This document shows, in pieces, positions 1 to 6,533 of a stretch of 7,524 bases of DNA (positions are counted from its first letter, which is position 1; every line of letters begins with the position of its first letter). The stretch spans positions 1-7,524 of the forward strand of contig JAQVJB010000086.1 in assembly GCA_028695395.1 (NCBI GenBank). Direction: 5' to 3'. A model generated the notes under the pieces. It made no database searches. It was not told where the DNA came from and was given only the letters and a program-made list of their open reading frames with translations. Position numbers and translations under genes: made by a program. The DNA comes from Actinomycetota bacterium. Lineage in GTDB: Bacteria; Actinomycetota; Humimicrobiia; Humimicrobiales; Humimicrobiaceae.

Positions 1-824
1 GATTGTATGGCAAAATTTCAGACCCAATCAGCAGTGAATTAAAAAATAGTATTAAGAATTCAAATATTTATGAAAAAATAGTTCTTAATAAAATAAGTTA
101 TGAGACTTGCGAAAAGGAGATGTCCGGCTATTCAAAAAAAGAAGAGGATATTTTGAGCTACTGCCTCTTCCCTGATAAAACATTGGAGCTTTTTAATAAA
201 AAATCCAGAAAAAAGGATAGTAATGATGCAGTTTTCGAAATAAAAAATCATATCGTAGATGGAGAAGAGAAAATGAATGTTTTTAAAGACAGCGATATCG
301 AAAAGATAAGACAGATAATGGAACTGCTAGATAACAGTAATCTTGAAGAAATGACGCTGGAAAAAGACGATATAAAAATAAAACTAAGCAAATCATCAAA
401 AAAGACAGATACTTCTGCAGTTAATAATGGAAATATTGAAAATATTTTAAAGATTATAAAAAACCAGAAAAACACTGATATCAGCGATTTAAATAGTAAT
501 AATATTTATGAGCCTCGCGACTTATCAGCAAACCAACAGGTTGATGATTCTTCTTTAAAAGTCGAAAAAAAAGATGAAAAACAAATAATTGAAATTAAAT
601 CACCTATAGTCGGGACTTTTTATAGTGCTCCCGGACCACAGGAGAAAGATTTTATAAGCCCCGGCCAAAAAATAAAAAAGGGTGATGTGCTTTGCATTAT
701 AGAGGCAATGAAGCTCATGAACAAAATAACTTCTGAATATGACGGTATTATTGAAGAGATTTTAGTCAGAAACGAAGAACCGGTAGAATTTGGTACGGTA
801 TTGATAAAAATAAAGGTTTTATAA
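1..824 (+). CDS. Carboxyltransferase (5S/PycB/OadA-type) C-terminus fused to AccB-like biotin carrier, 5'-partial
   Basis: The 5' end is cut by the window edge; the first visible codon, TTG at 3, is only the first in-window codon and not a proven start. Residues 1-65 (numbered from codon 3) match the end of the PYC/OADA helical domain: an LYGKISDP motif near the N-terminus and a DILSYCLFP motif at 49-57, as in pyruvate carboxylase subunit B and oxaloacetate decarboxylase alpha. Residues 91-130 resemble the start of free-standing AccB (MNVF..., then a helix and an acidic/IKIKLSKS strand). An Asn/Ser/Asp/Lys-rich linker at 131-196 leads to a biotinyl domain at 197-272 with EAMKLMNKI; Lys237 (codon 711-713) should be biotinylated. 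The EAMKLMN context and the SPIVGTFY entry are AccB-like rather than the OadA-type EAMKMET. Inferred role: carboxyl carrier and pyruvate carboxyltransferase, working with the biotin carboxylase 3 nt downstream. A transcarboxylase or another acceptor remains possible because the catalytic barrel lies outside the window. Confidence 0.85.
   Translation, partial: LYGKISDPISSELKNSIKNSNIYEKIVLNKISYETCEKEMSGYSKKEEDILSYCLFPDKTLELFNKKSRKKDSNDAVFEIKNHIVDGEEKMNVFKDSDIEKIRQIMELLDNSNLEEMTLEKDDIKIKLSKSSKKTDTSAVNNGNIENILKIIKNQKNTDISDLNSNNIYEPRDLSANQQVDDSSLKVEKKDEKQIIEIKSPIVGTFYSAPGPQEKDFISPGQKIKKGDVLCIIEAMKLMNKITSEYDGIIEEILVRNEEPVEFGTVLIKIKVL
261..275 (+). promoter_or_regulatory. Internal ribosome binding site and ATG at the fusion junction
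   Basis: GGAGAAGAG at 261-269 lies just before an in-frame ATG at 273-275, with 8 nt between GGAG and ATG. The ATG sits exactly where a free-standing AccB would begin (MNVFKDSDIEKIR). Initiation here would give a separate carrier of 183 residues. The site is seen in the sequence; its use is inferred. Confidence 0.5.
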
Positions 825-827
825 AAA

Positions 828-2201
828 ATGTTTAAAAGGGTTTTGATTGCAAACAGAGGAGAAATAGCCGTAAGGATAATAAGAGCCTGCAGGGAACTCG
901 GGATTGAAACAGTCGCAGTTTATTCTACTGCTGATTCCGAATCCATTCACACAAAAATCTCAGATAAAAAAATCTGCATAGGCCCTCCGCAAGTCAGTAA
1001 AAGCTATTTAAATATAGCTAATATAATCTCTGCGGCAAAAATAACCGGAAGTGATGCGATTCACCCTGGTTATGGATTTTTGGCAGAAAACAGTCTTTTT
1101 GCAAAGGAATGCGGGAAAAATGAAATTGTTTTTATCGGTCCTGGATATAACCTGATGGATATTGCCGGTAACAAATCCAAAGCAATAGCATTAATGAAAG
1201 AAAATAAAATACCTGTAATACCGGGACATGAAAAAAGATTAGATGATCTCAGATATACTGTTAAAATTGCAAAAAAAATAGGTTATCCTGTAATAATAAA
1301 AGCTTCATTTGGCGGTGGTGGTAAAGGCATGAGAATAGCTTCAGATGATAATGATTTAAAAACACTCCTCCCTCTCGCAAGGTCGGAAGCTAAAAACGCT
1401 TTTGGAAATGACCATGTTTATATAGAAAAATATATAAAAAATCCCCGACATATCGAATTCCAGATAATTGCAGATAATTATGGGAATATCTTTTCCCCGG
1501 GCTTTAGGGAATGCTCGATTCAGAGAAGACATCAGAAAGTAATAGAAGAAGCACCTGCAATAAATATTAGCAGGAAAACTATAGAACTTATGGAAACGAC
1601 TGTTCTCAAAGCATCAAGAATACTAAAATACCAGAATCTGGGGACTTTTGAATTTCTTCTTGATTCAAATGAAAATTTTTATTTTATTGAAATAAACACA
1701 AGGCTGCAGGTAGAACATCCGGTCACTGAAATGACTACAGGAATAGACATTGTGAAGGAACAGATAAAAATTAGTTCAGGAAATGACATACTCGACTTAA
1801 AAAAGAATTTTCTTTCAAGCACAAAAAATTCAAAAGGACAAAATGCTAATGGGCATGCAATAGAATTCAGGATAAATGCTGAAGATCCGGAAAATGATTT
1901 CTCTCCTTCGCCTGGAAAAATAGATTATGTTCATATACCGGGAGGTCCCGGAATAAGGTTTGATACTTTTATAGAAACCGGCAGCAATATTCTTCCTTAT
2001 TATGATTCTTTGATTGGCAAACTGATAGTTTGGGGGCGAGATAGGAAAGAGTCCTTGGACAAATCTCTTAGCGCTCTTAAAGAATTTAAAATAGATGGAA
2101 TAAAGACTACAATACCTTTTCATTTAAAAATACTTGGCAATAAAAATTTTAATGAAGGGAACTTCAGCACTTCTTTTATTGAAGATGAAAATATGCTTTA
2201 A
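828..2201 (+). CDS. accC: Biotin carboxylase subunit
   Basis: At 457 residues this is a complete biotin carboxylase, close to the roughly 450 of E. coli AccC. It uses ATP and bicarbonate to carboxylate the biotin of a carrier protein. Visible features in order: the N-terminal RVLIANRGEIAVRI signature (4-17); HPGYGFLAEN (79-88); the ATP-grasp glycine-rich loop KASFGGGGKGMR (158-169); QRRHQK with Lys237; Glu275 in TFEF; EINTRLQVEHPVTE (288-301), which supplies Glu288, Asn290, Arg292 and Glu296; and FRINAEDP with Arg348. All of the expected catalytic and metal-binding positions appear intact. A stretch at 329-342 is about 10 residues longer than in E. coli, and the usual GERDCS is GFRECS here. 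The start is 3 nt after the carrier gene, so the two are probably translationally coupled and form one operon. With a 5S/OadA-type carboxyltransferase upstream, the likely enzyme is a two-gene pyruvate carboxylase (PycA role), though this protein could also serve an acyl-CoA carboxylase. Confidence 0.95.
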   Translation: MFKRVLIANRGEIAVRIIRACRELGIETVAVYSTADSESIHTKISDKKICIGPPQVSKSYLNIANIISAAKITGSDAIHPGYGFLAENSLFAKECGKNEIVFIGPGYNLMDIAGNKSKAIALMKENKIPVIPGHEKRLDDLRYTVKIAKKIGYPVIIKASFGGGGKGMRIASDDNDLKTLLPLARSEAKNAFGNDHVYIEKYIKNPRHIEFQIIADNYGNIFSPGFRECSIQRRHQKVIEEAPAINISRKTIELMETTVLKASRILKYQNLGTFEFLLDSNENFYFIEINTRLQVEHPVTEMTTGIDIVKEQIKISSGNDILDLKKNFLSSTKNSKGQNANGHAIEFRINAEDPENDFSPSPGKIDYVHIPGGPGIRFDTFIETGSNILPYYDSLIGKLIVWGRDRKESLDKSLSALKEFKIDGIKTTIPFHLKILGNKNFNEGNFSTSFIEDENML

Positions 2202-2210
2202 ACCTTTTAA

Positions 2211-2239
2211 TTGACAGCTTTTTTAAAGATTGATATATT
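2211..2239 (+). promoter_or_regulatory. Sigma-70/SigA-type promoter with extended -10
   Basis: A perfect TTGACA -35 at 2211-2216, a 17-nt spacer, and TATATT at 2234-2239 (5 of 6 to consensus). TG at 2231-2232 is placed as an extended -10. Transcription would start near 2246, about 60 nt before the metV-like gene. It lies 9 nt after the biotin carboxylase stop, and I see no hairpin terminator in between. Confidence 0.7.
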
Positions 2240-2304
2240 TTCTTAAATATTATTAATAATTTTTATCCCTAATCTATCTTATAATTTTTTTACCGGAGTA
2301 AAAT

Positions 2305-2838
2305 ATGTCTGTTTTAGAAGATGAAAAAGATTATATACCAAAACCAAGAAAAGGATGGCATTTAAAAGGTATATACAAGCCTCTTTTTTTAATTGAAGAA
2401 ACAATAAAAAAAATCGGGTTTGATTGCCGTTCCTGCGGGCAATGCATATTAAGCACTACTGGTTTCGTATGCCCCATGAGATGTCCTAAACATTTAAGAA
2501 ATGGTCCATGCGGAGGTTCAAAAGATGGGATGTGTGAAGTGGATGGCACTAAGAAATGTGTATGGAATGAAATATATGAAGGAATTGACGCGCTTGATAA
2601 GATTGAGCCTGTTTATAAGTTACAGAAACCGATGGATTACAGGATGACCGATAAATCCGCTATAGTTAACTGGGTTGATAACAGAATAGACGGAATGCAT
2701 CTATATACGCCTGGAAAAGGAACGAGAATATATCAGCTTATAAGAATACTTCTTCACATAATAAAAGTACGTTTTAGAAAATTTATTCATCCGTCAAGAT
2801 ACTGGGAGAAACATCAGGCTCATTATCTTGATGCATAA
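2305..2838 (+). CDS. metV: MetV-like methylenetetrahydrofolate reductase C-terminal-domain protein
   Basis: A 177-residue cysteine-rich protein of the MTHFR_C type (Pfam 'Methylene-tetrahydrofolate reductase C terminal'). In acetogens this is the small MetV subunit that pairs with MetF to reduce methylene-THF to methyl-THF in the Wood-Ljungdahl pathway. Eight cysteines are visible at 41, 44, 47, 56, 60, 69, 77 and 85, in the pattern CRSCGQC, then CPMRCPK, then LRNGPCGG, then MCEV and KKCVW. They are suited to Fe-S or zinc binding. Residues 141-160 form a basic, partly hydrophobic helix that could mediate subunit or membrane contact. The start is supported by GGAG at 2295-2298, 6 nt before the ATG, and the gene has its own strong promoter. 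No metF is present in the window. The family assignment is firm, but the partner of this copy is unknown and could be a MetF elsewhere or the neighbouring Etf operon. Confidence 0.85.
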   Translation: MSVLEDEKDYIPKPRKGWHLKGIYKPLFLIEETIKKIGFDCRSCGQCILSTTGFVCPMRCPKHLRNGPCGGSKDGMCEVDGTKKCVWNEIYEGIDALDKIEPVYKLQKPMDYRMTDKSAIVNWVDNRIDGMHLYTPGKGTRIYQLIRILLHIIKVRFRKFIHPSRYWEKHQAHYLDA

Positions 2839-2871
2839 TATAGCACTCCCTTCAAAAGCTGCTTTAATCTT

Positions 2872-2933
2872 ATTGGAAAAAATGTTACAAACTAGTAACA
2901 ATATTGCTAAACCTATTTGTTTTTTATTCCAAT
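2872..2933 (+). repeat. Nested inverted repeats upstream of the etf operon
   Basis: Outer arms ATTGGAA (2872-2878) and TTCCAAT (2927-2933) are perfectly complementary. The next four A residues can pair with T2922-2925 across one bulged A. Inside, TGTTAC (2883-2888) and GTAACA (2895-2900) form a perfect 6-bp inverted repeat around AAACTA. No clean T-run follows the inner hairpin, so a terminator for metV is not convincing. An operator or a structured leader is possible. Confidence 0.4.
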
Positions 2934-2945
2934 TTGTAGTTTAAT
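2917..2945 (+). promoter_or_regulatory. Weak candidate promoter for the etf operon
   Basis: TTGTTT at 2917-2922 and TTTAAT at 2940-2945 are separated by 17 nt. The -10 matches 5 of 6 positions but the -35 is poor, and the whole gap is so AT-rich that chance matches are expected. It overlaps the right arm of the outer inverted repeat. An 8-bp palindrome, AAACGTTT, lies at 2970-2977. Read-through from the promoter at 2211 is an alternative. Confidence 0.2.
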
Positions 2946-3002
2946 TATGTGTTTAATATTTATTTTTTTAAACGTTTCATATTTTATAAATATTATTAAG
3001 CT

Positions 3003-3010
3003 AGGGTGAT
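3003..3010 (+). promoter_or_regulatory. Ribosome binding site that fixes the etfB start
   Basis: AGGGTGAT closely resembles the 3' part of the consensus AGGAGGTGAT and ends 7 nt before ATG at 3018. An upstream in-frame GTG at 3006 lies inside this site, so it is very unlikely to be the start. Confidence 0.65.
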
Positions 3011-3017
3011 TGAAAAA

Positions 3018-3806
3018 ATGGAAATTATAGTCTGTATCAAACAGGTGCCGGAAACTACGAAAGTCCAGGTCGACCCAAAGACCGGAGTACTTATAAGAGA
3101 CGGAATTGACACCAAAATGAATCCTTATGATCTCTTTGCGCTTGAAACTGCTTTGCGCCTTAAAGAAGAATATGGCGGCAAAGTCAAAACCATTACAATG
3201 GGACCTCCTCAGGCAGAAGAAATCATAAAAGAGTCTTTTATGATGGGCACAGATGAAGGCATGATTATCTCTGATAGAAAGTTTGCAGGGGCTGATGTCC
3301 TAGCAACTGCTTATACGCTTTCACAAGGGATAAGGCAGTTCGGAGGTTTTGATTTAATCATAACAGGCAAACAGACAACAGACGGAGACACCGCCCAGGT
3401 AGGGCCTGAGATTGCTGAATATTTAAATATTCCACATATAGCAAATGTACTTAGGATAGTCGAGATAAGTAAAAACGATATCACTGTTGAAATGGATATG
3501 CCAGAGACTATTGAAATTGCAAAAGTCAGATTTCCATGCCTGCTCTCTGTGGAAAAAGATATTTTCGAACCAAGACTTCCGTCATATAAGAGAAAAATTG
3601 CCACAAAGGATAAAGATATAAAAATAATTTGTCTTAATGATATGGAAGATAAGAATGAAAAAAGGTATGGGCTTACCGGTTCCCCTACCCAGGTGGAAAG
3701 AATTTTTCCTCCTGATGAGAATCTTGATAAAGAAATATGGGAAGGATCCGGAGAGGAGCTTGCTGGAAAAATTACTGAAAAACTTAAAGAACTAAAATTT
3801 ATATAA
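3018..3806 (+). CDS. etfB: Electron transfer flavoprotein subunit beta (bifurcating type)
   Basis: 262 residues from ATG 3018, the usual EtfB length. The N-terminus MEIIVCIKQVPET, followed by VDPKTG and INP-like KMNPYD (33-38), is the standard EtfB opening. ADVLATAYTL (92-101) and the GKQTTDGDTAQVGPE segment (117-131) are the nucleotide-binding signatures; in bifurcating Etfs this subunit holds the bifurcating FAD and the NAD(H) site. The C-terminal arm (about 218-262) should wrap around EtfA. It heads an operon with etfA (26-nt gap) and a GlcD-type dehydrogenase, the order seen in Acetobacterium lctBCD. Inferred role: FAD subunit of a cytoplasmic complex that couples 2-hydroxy-acid oxidation and ferredoxin to NAD+. 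Family assignment is firm; bifurcation is inferred from the neighbours and from the ferredoxin domain on EtfA. Confidence 0.92.
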   Translation: MEIIVCIKQVPETTKVQVDPKTGVLIRDGIDTKMNPYDLFALETALRLKEEYGGKVKTITMGPPQAEEIIKESFMMGTDEGMIISDRKFAGADVLATAYTLSQGIRQFGGFDLIITGKQTTDGDTAQVGPEIAEYLNIPHIANVLRIVEISKNDITVEMDMPETIEIAKVRFPCLLSVEKDIFEPRLPSYKRKIATKDKDIKIICLNDMEDKNEKRYGLTGSPTQVERIFPPDENLDKEIWEGSGEELAGKITEKLKELKFI

Positions 3807-3832
3807 TTTTCTATATCTGAGGTGTTATAAGA

Positions 3833-5074
3833 ATGGGAAGACTTAAAATAAATCACGAAAAAATAAACGATGAAGTTGCAGAAAAGCTTATTAAAATATG
3901 CCCTTTTAACGCTATTGATTACGATAAGGGCCGACTGGATATCAATGCCGGTTGCAAGATGTGTAAAATATGCGTTAAAAAAGGTCCTAAAGGGGCAATT
4001 GAATTCGTAGAAGATGAGATAATAAAAGTTGATAAAAATGCCTGGAAAGGAATAGCAGTATATGTAGATCATGTTGAAGGTAAAATCCATCCTGTTACAT
4101 TGGAACTGATAGGAAAAGCGAGGGAACTTGCAAAAAAAGTAAATTATCCTGTTTACTGCATCTACCTTGGCTATCAGATATTGGACAGCGCAGAGGAGCT
4201 TCTGCATTATGGGGTGGATGAAGTATTTGTTTATGATTATAAAGAACTTGAACATTTCAGGATTGAGCCATATGCCACTGCTTTTGAAGATTTTATTAAT
4301 AACCAGAAACCATCTATTATATTAGTAGGAGCAACTACCATCGGAAGGTCTCTTGCTCCCAGAGTTGCTGCCAGGTTCAGGACAGGGCTTACTGCCGACT
4401 GTACTGTACTTGATATAAAAGAAAATACGGACCTTGTCCAGATAAGACCAGCTTTTGGCGGCAATATTATGGCACAGATTGTTACTCCTAACTCACGTCC
4501 GCAGCTTGCAACTGTAAGGTATAAAATAATGACTGCACCGCAGAGAGAGGAAAAGACATCTGGAAAAATAACTGTCTGCAGTATGGATGTAAATAAATTT
4601 AAATCAGGGATAGACGTAATAAAAATTACTAAAAAACCTCATGAAGAGAATATTTCCGAAGCTGAAATAATAGTAGTAGCTGGAAGAGCTATCAAAACAC
4701 AAAAAGATATGTCTCTTGCCTATGAGCTTGCTGAAGTACTGGATGGTAATTTTGCAGGGACAAGGCCTCTTGTGGAAGCAGGATGGATAGAGGCAAAAAG
4801 ACAGATAGGGCTTAGCGGCAGGACTGTTAAACCCAAATTAATAATAACACTGGGTATTTCCGGAGCTGTACAGTTTACAGCAGGAATGAAAAGCGCTGAT
4901 TATATTTTTGCAATAAACAAAGACCCTAATGCTGCAATTTTCAGCGTAGCTCATTATGGAATCATAGGTGATATTTATGAAGTAGTTCCAAAACTTATTG
5001 AGAATATAAAAACCGCAAAGGGAACAACTGATAAGATTTTTACAAAATATGCTGCACCAGTTTCAAGAAATTAA
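3833..5074 (+). CDS. etfA: Electron transfer flavoprotein subunit alpha with N-terminal ferredoxin-like domain
   Basis: 413 residues, longer than plain EtfA (about 320) because of a ferredoxin-like extension at 1-65. Within it, Cys23 (CPFNAI) and Cys41, Cys44 and Cys47 (CKMCKIC) can hold one [4Fe-4S] cluster in the classic C4-plus-C5/C6/C7 arrangement; the other cluster has lost its ligands, and the eighth position is Gly51 (KKGPKG). The EtfA N-domain follows (about 72-265, WKGIAVYVDH onward), then the FAD domain: VVAGRA (281-286), RPLVEAGW (311-318), GRTVKPKL (329-336), GISGAVQF (341-348) and INKDPNAAIF (361-370). The start is set by GAGGTG at 3819-3824, 8 nt before the ATG. This form of EtfA is typical of bifurcating complexes such as LctBC, where the cluster is thought to exchange electrons with ferredoxin. 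It forms a heterodimer with the upstream EtfB, and the dehydrogenase gene follows after 12 nt. Confidence 0.93.
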   Translation: MGRLKINHEKINDEVAEKLIKICPFNAIDYDKGRLDINAGCKMCKICVKKGPKGAIEFVEDEIIKVDKNAWKGIAVYVDHVEGKIHPVTLELIGKARELAKKVNYPVYCIYLGYQILDSAEELLHYGVDEVFVYDYKELEHFRIEPYATAFEDFINNQKPSIILVGATTIGRSLAPRVAARFRTGLTADCTVLDIKENTDLVQIRPAFGGNIMAQIVTPNSRPQLATVRYKIMTAPQREEKTSGKITVCSMDVNKFKSGIDVIKITKKPHEENISEAEIIVVAGRAIKTQKDMSLAYELAEVLDGNFAGTRPLVEAGWIEAKRQIGLSGRTVKPKLIITLGISGAVQFTAGMKSADYIFAINKDPNAAIFSVAHYGIIGDIYEVVPKLIENIKTAKGTTDKIFTKYAAPVSRN

Positions 5075-5086
5075 GGGAGGGGAAAA

Positions 5087-6511
5087 ATGTTTGAAAGTTG
5101 CTTATGTAATAAAATATATAAAAAAATAGATGACAAAGATATCGAATTCTTAAACGAATTACTGGGATGCGAAAGAGTTTTTACGGAAGGTAGGATAAGT
5201 GAAGATTTTTGCCATGATGAACTAAATACAGTAAGAGCTTACCCGGAAGTACTTGTCGATGTATTAAGCACTGAAGAGATATCAGAGATAATGAAATATG
5301 CTTACAGCAAAGACATTCCCGTTGTGGTAAGGGGTTCAGGTACAGGACTTGTGGGAAGTTCAGTCCCTATTCATGGTGGCATAATGCTTAATATGGTTAA
5401 AATGAATAAAATACTGGAACTTGATTATGATAATCTCACACTCACTGTAGAGCCGGGAGTACTTTTAATGGAAATATCAAAATTTACTGAAGACAATGAT
5501 CTTTTCTATCCTCCGGATCCGGGTGAAATCTCTGCTACTATTGGCGGGAATATAAGCACTAATGCCGGAGGAATGAGAGCAGTAAAATATGGTGTAACGA
5601 GAGATTATGTGCTTGGTCTTGAACTTGTCCTGCCTAATGGGGAAATCCTTGAAGTTGGTGGAAAAGTTGTTAAAGACAGCTCAGGTTACAGCATAAAGGA
5701 CCTTGTTTGTGGTTCTGAAGGTACTCTTGCAATAATTACAAAGGCTATACTGAAATTACTGCCTCTTCCCAAAAAAACAGTAAGCCTTCTTGTACCTTTT
5801 CCTAACCTTGATGCAGCAATAGGAACTGTTCCAAAAATAATAAAATCAAAAATAATTCCTACAGCAATAGAATTCATGCAAAGAGAAGTTATTATTGCAG
5901 CAGAAGAATACCTGGGTAAAAAATTTCCTGACAATAGTGCTGATGCATATCTTTTACTGACATTTGACGGAAATTCAAAGGAAGAAATTGAAAAAGACTA
6001 TAATAGCGTCGCTGAGATATGTCTTCAGGAAGGAGCATATGATGCTTATATTACTGACACCAGTGAAAGAAAAGAAGCTGTATGGTCCGCAAGAAAGACA
6101 TTTCTTGAAGCAGTAAAAGCATCAACTACCGAAATGGACGAATGCGATGTGGTGGTGCCTAGAAATAAGGTAGCAGAATTCATAAATTACACACAAGGAC
6201 TTCAGGAAGAGTTTAATGTTCGGATAAGAAGTTTTGGTCATGCAGGTGACGGTAATCTGCATATTTATATTTTAAGAGACGACATGGATGAAAAGACATG
6301 GAATACAAAACTTGGGAAAGTCTTTGACAAAATGTACCAGAAAGCTGAAGTTCTTGGCGGACTTGTTTCAGGAGAACATGGAATAGGTTATGCTAAAAAA
6401 GAATTTATTTCACGCCAGTACGGTGAAACCTACATGAATCTAATGCTAAATATAAAAACGGCATTTGATGCTAAAAATATTTTGAATCCTGGGAAAATAT
6501 GCCAGGGATGA
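5087..6511 (+). CDS. lctD: FAD-linked 2-hydroxy-acid (lactate/glycolate) dehydrogenase, GlcD/LctD family
   Basis: 474 residues, full length for GlcD-type flavoproteins of the vanillyl-alcohol oxidase superfamily. The PCMH FAD-binding domain (about 50-226) shows VRGSGTGLVGSSVP (81-94), PPDPGEISATIGGN (142-155), NAGGMRAVKYG (159-169) and GSEGTLAIIT (209-218). The C-terminal substrate domain has SFGHAGDGNLH (382-392) and SGEHGIGYAKK (428-438), with His385, His392, Glu430 and His431 likely near the metal and substrate, and NPGKIC near the end. A very strong ribosome binding site, GGGAGGGG (5075-5082), precedes the ATG. Placement 12 nt behind etfBA matches the electron-confurcating lactate dehydrogenase of Acetobacterium (lctBCD), in which lactate is oxidised to pyruvate with NAD+ reduction at the cost of reduced ferredoxin. 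Glycolate or another D-2-hydroxy acid cannot be excluded: no permease or racemase gene is visible. The lct symbol is by context. Confidence 0.85.
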   Translation: MFESCLCNKIYKKIDDKDIEFLNELLGCERVFTEGRISEDFCHDELNTVRAYPEVLVDVLSTEEISEIMKYAYSKDIPVVVRGSGTGLVGSSVPIHGGIMLNMVKMNKILELDYDNLTLTVEPGVLLMEISKFTEDNDLFYPPDPGEISATIGGNISTNAGGMRAVKYGVTRDYVLGLELVLPNGEILEVGGKVVKDSSGYSIKDLVCGSEGTLAIITKAILKLLPLPKKTVSLLVPFPNLDAAIGTVPKIIKSKIIPTAIEFMQREVIIAAEEYLGKKFPDNSADAYLLLTFDGNSKEEIEKDYNSVAEICLQEGAYDAYITDTSERKEAVWSARKTFLEAVKASTTEMDECDVVVPRNKVAEFINYTQGLQEEFNVRIRSFGHAGDGNLHIYILRDDMDEKTWNTKLGKVFDKMYQKAEVLGGLVSGEHGIGYAKKEFISRQYGETYMNLMLNIKTAFDAKNILNPGKICQG

Positions 6512-6533
6512 TAGTAAGAGTCATCTAAAAACA

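Noticed and set aside
248..475. Minus-strand open frame of 75 codons opposite the carrier domain
   Set aside because: Its Phe/Ser-rich composition is the reverse complement of the Lys/Glu/Asp-rich coding strand; there is no independent support.
1830..2123. Minus-strand open frame of 97 codons inside accC
   Set aside because: It is antisense to conserved biotin carboxylase motifs and shows no domain or ribosome binding site.
2839..2915. Intrinsic terminator after metV formed by TGTTAC/GTAACA
   Set aside because: The stem is only 6 bp, AT-rich and not followed by a T-run.
3006..3017. GTG start for etfB four codons upstream
   Set aside because: The GTG lies inside the ribosome binding site AGGGTGAT, and family members begin at MEIIVCIKQ.
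3311..4255. Long minus-strand open frame of 314 codons across etfB and etfA
   Set aside because: It lies antisense to two clearly conserved genes and spans their intergenic gap. Its composition is rich in Phe, Ile and Ser, as expected of an antisense shadow, with no recognisable domain.
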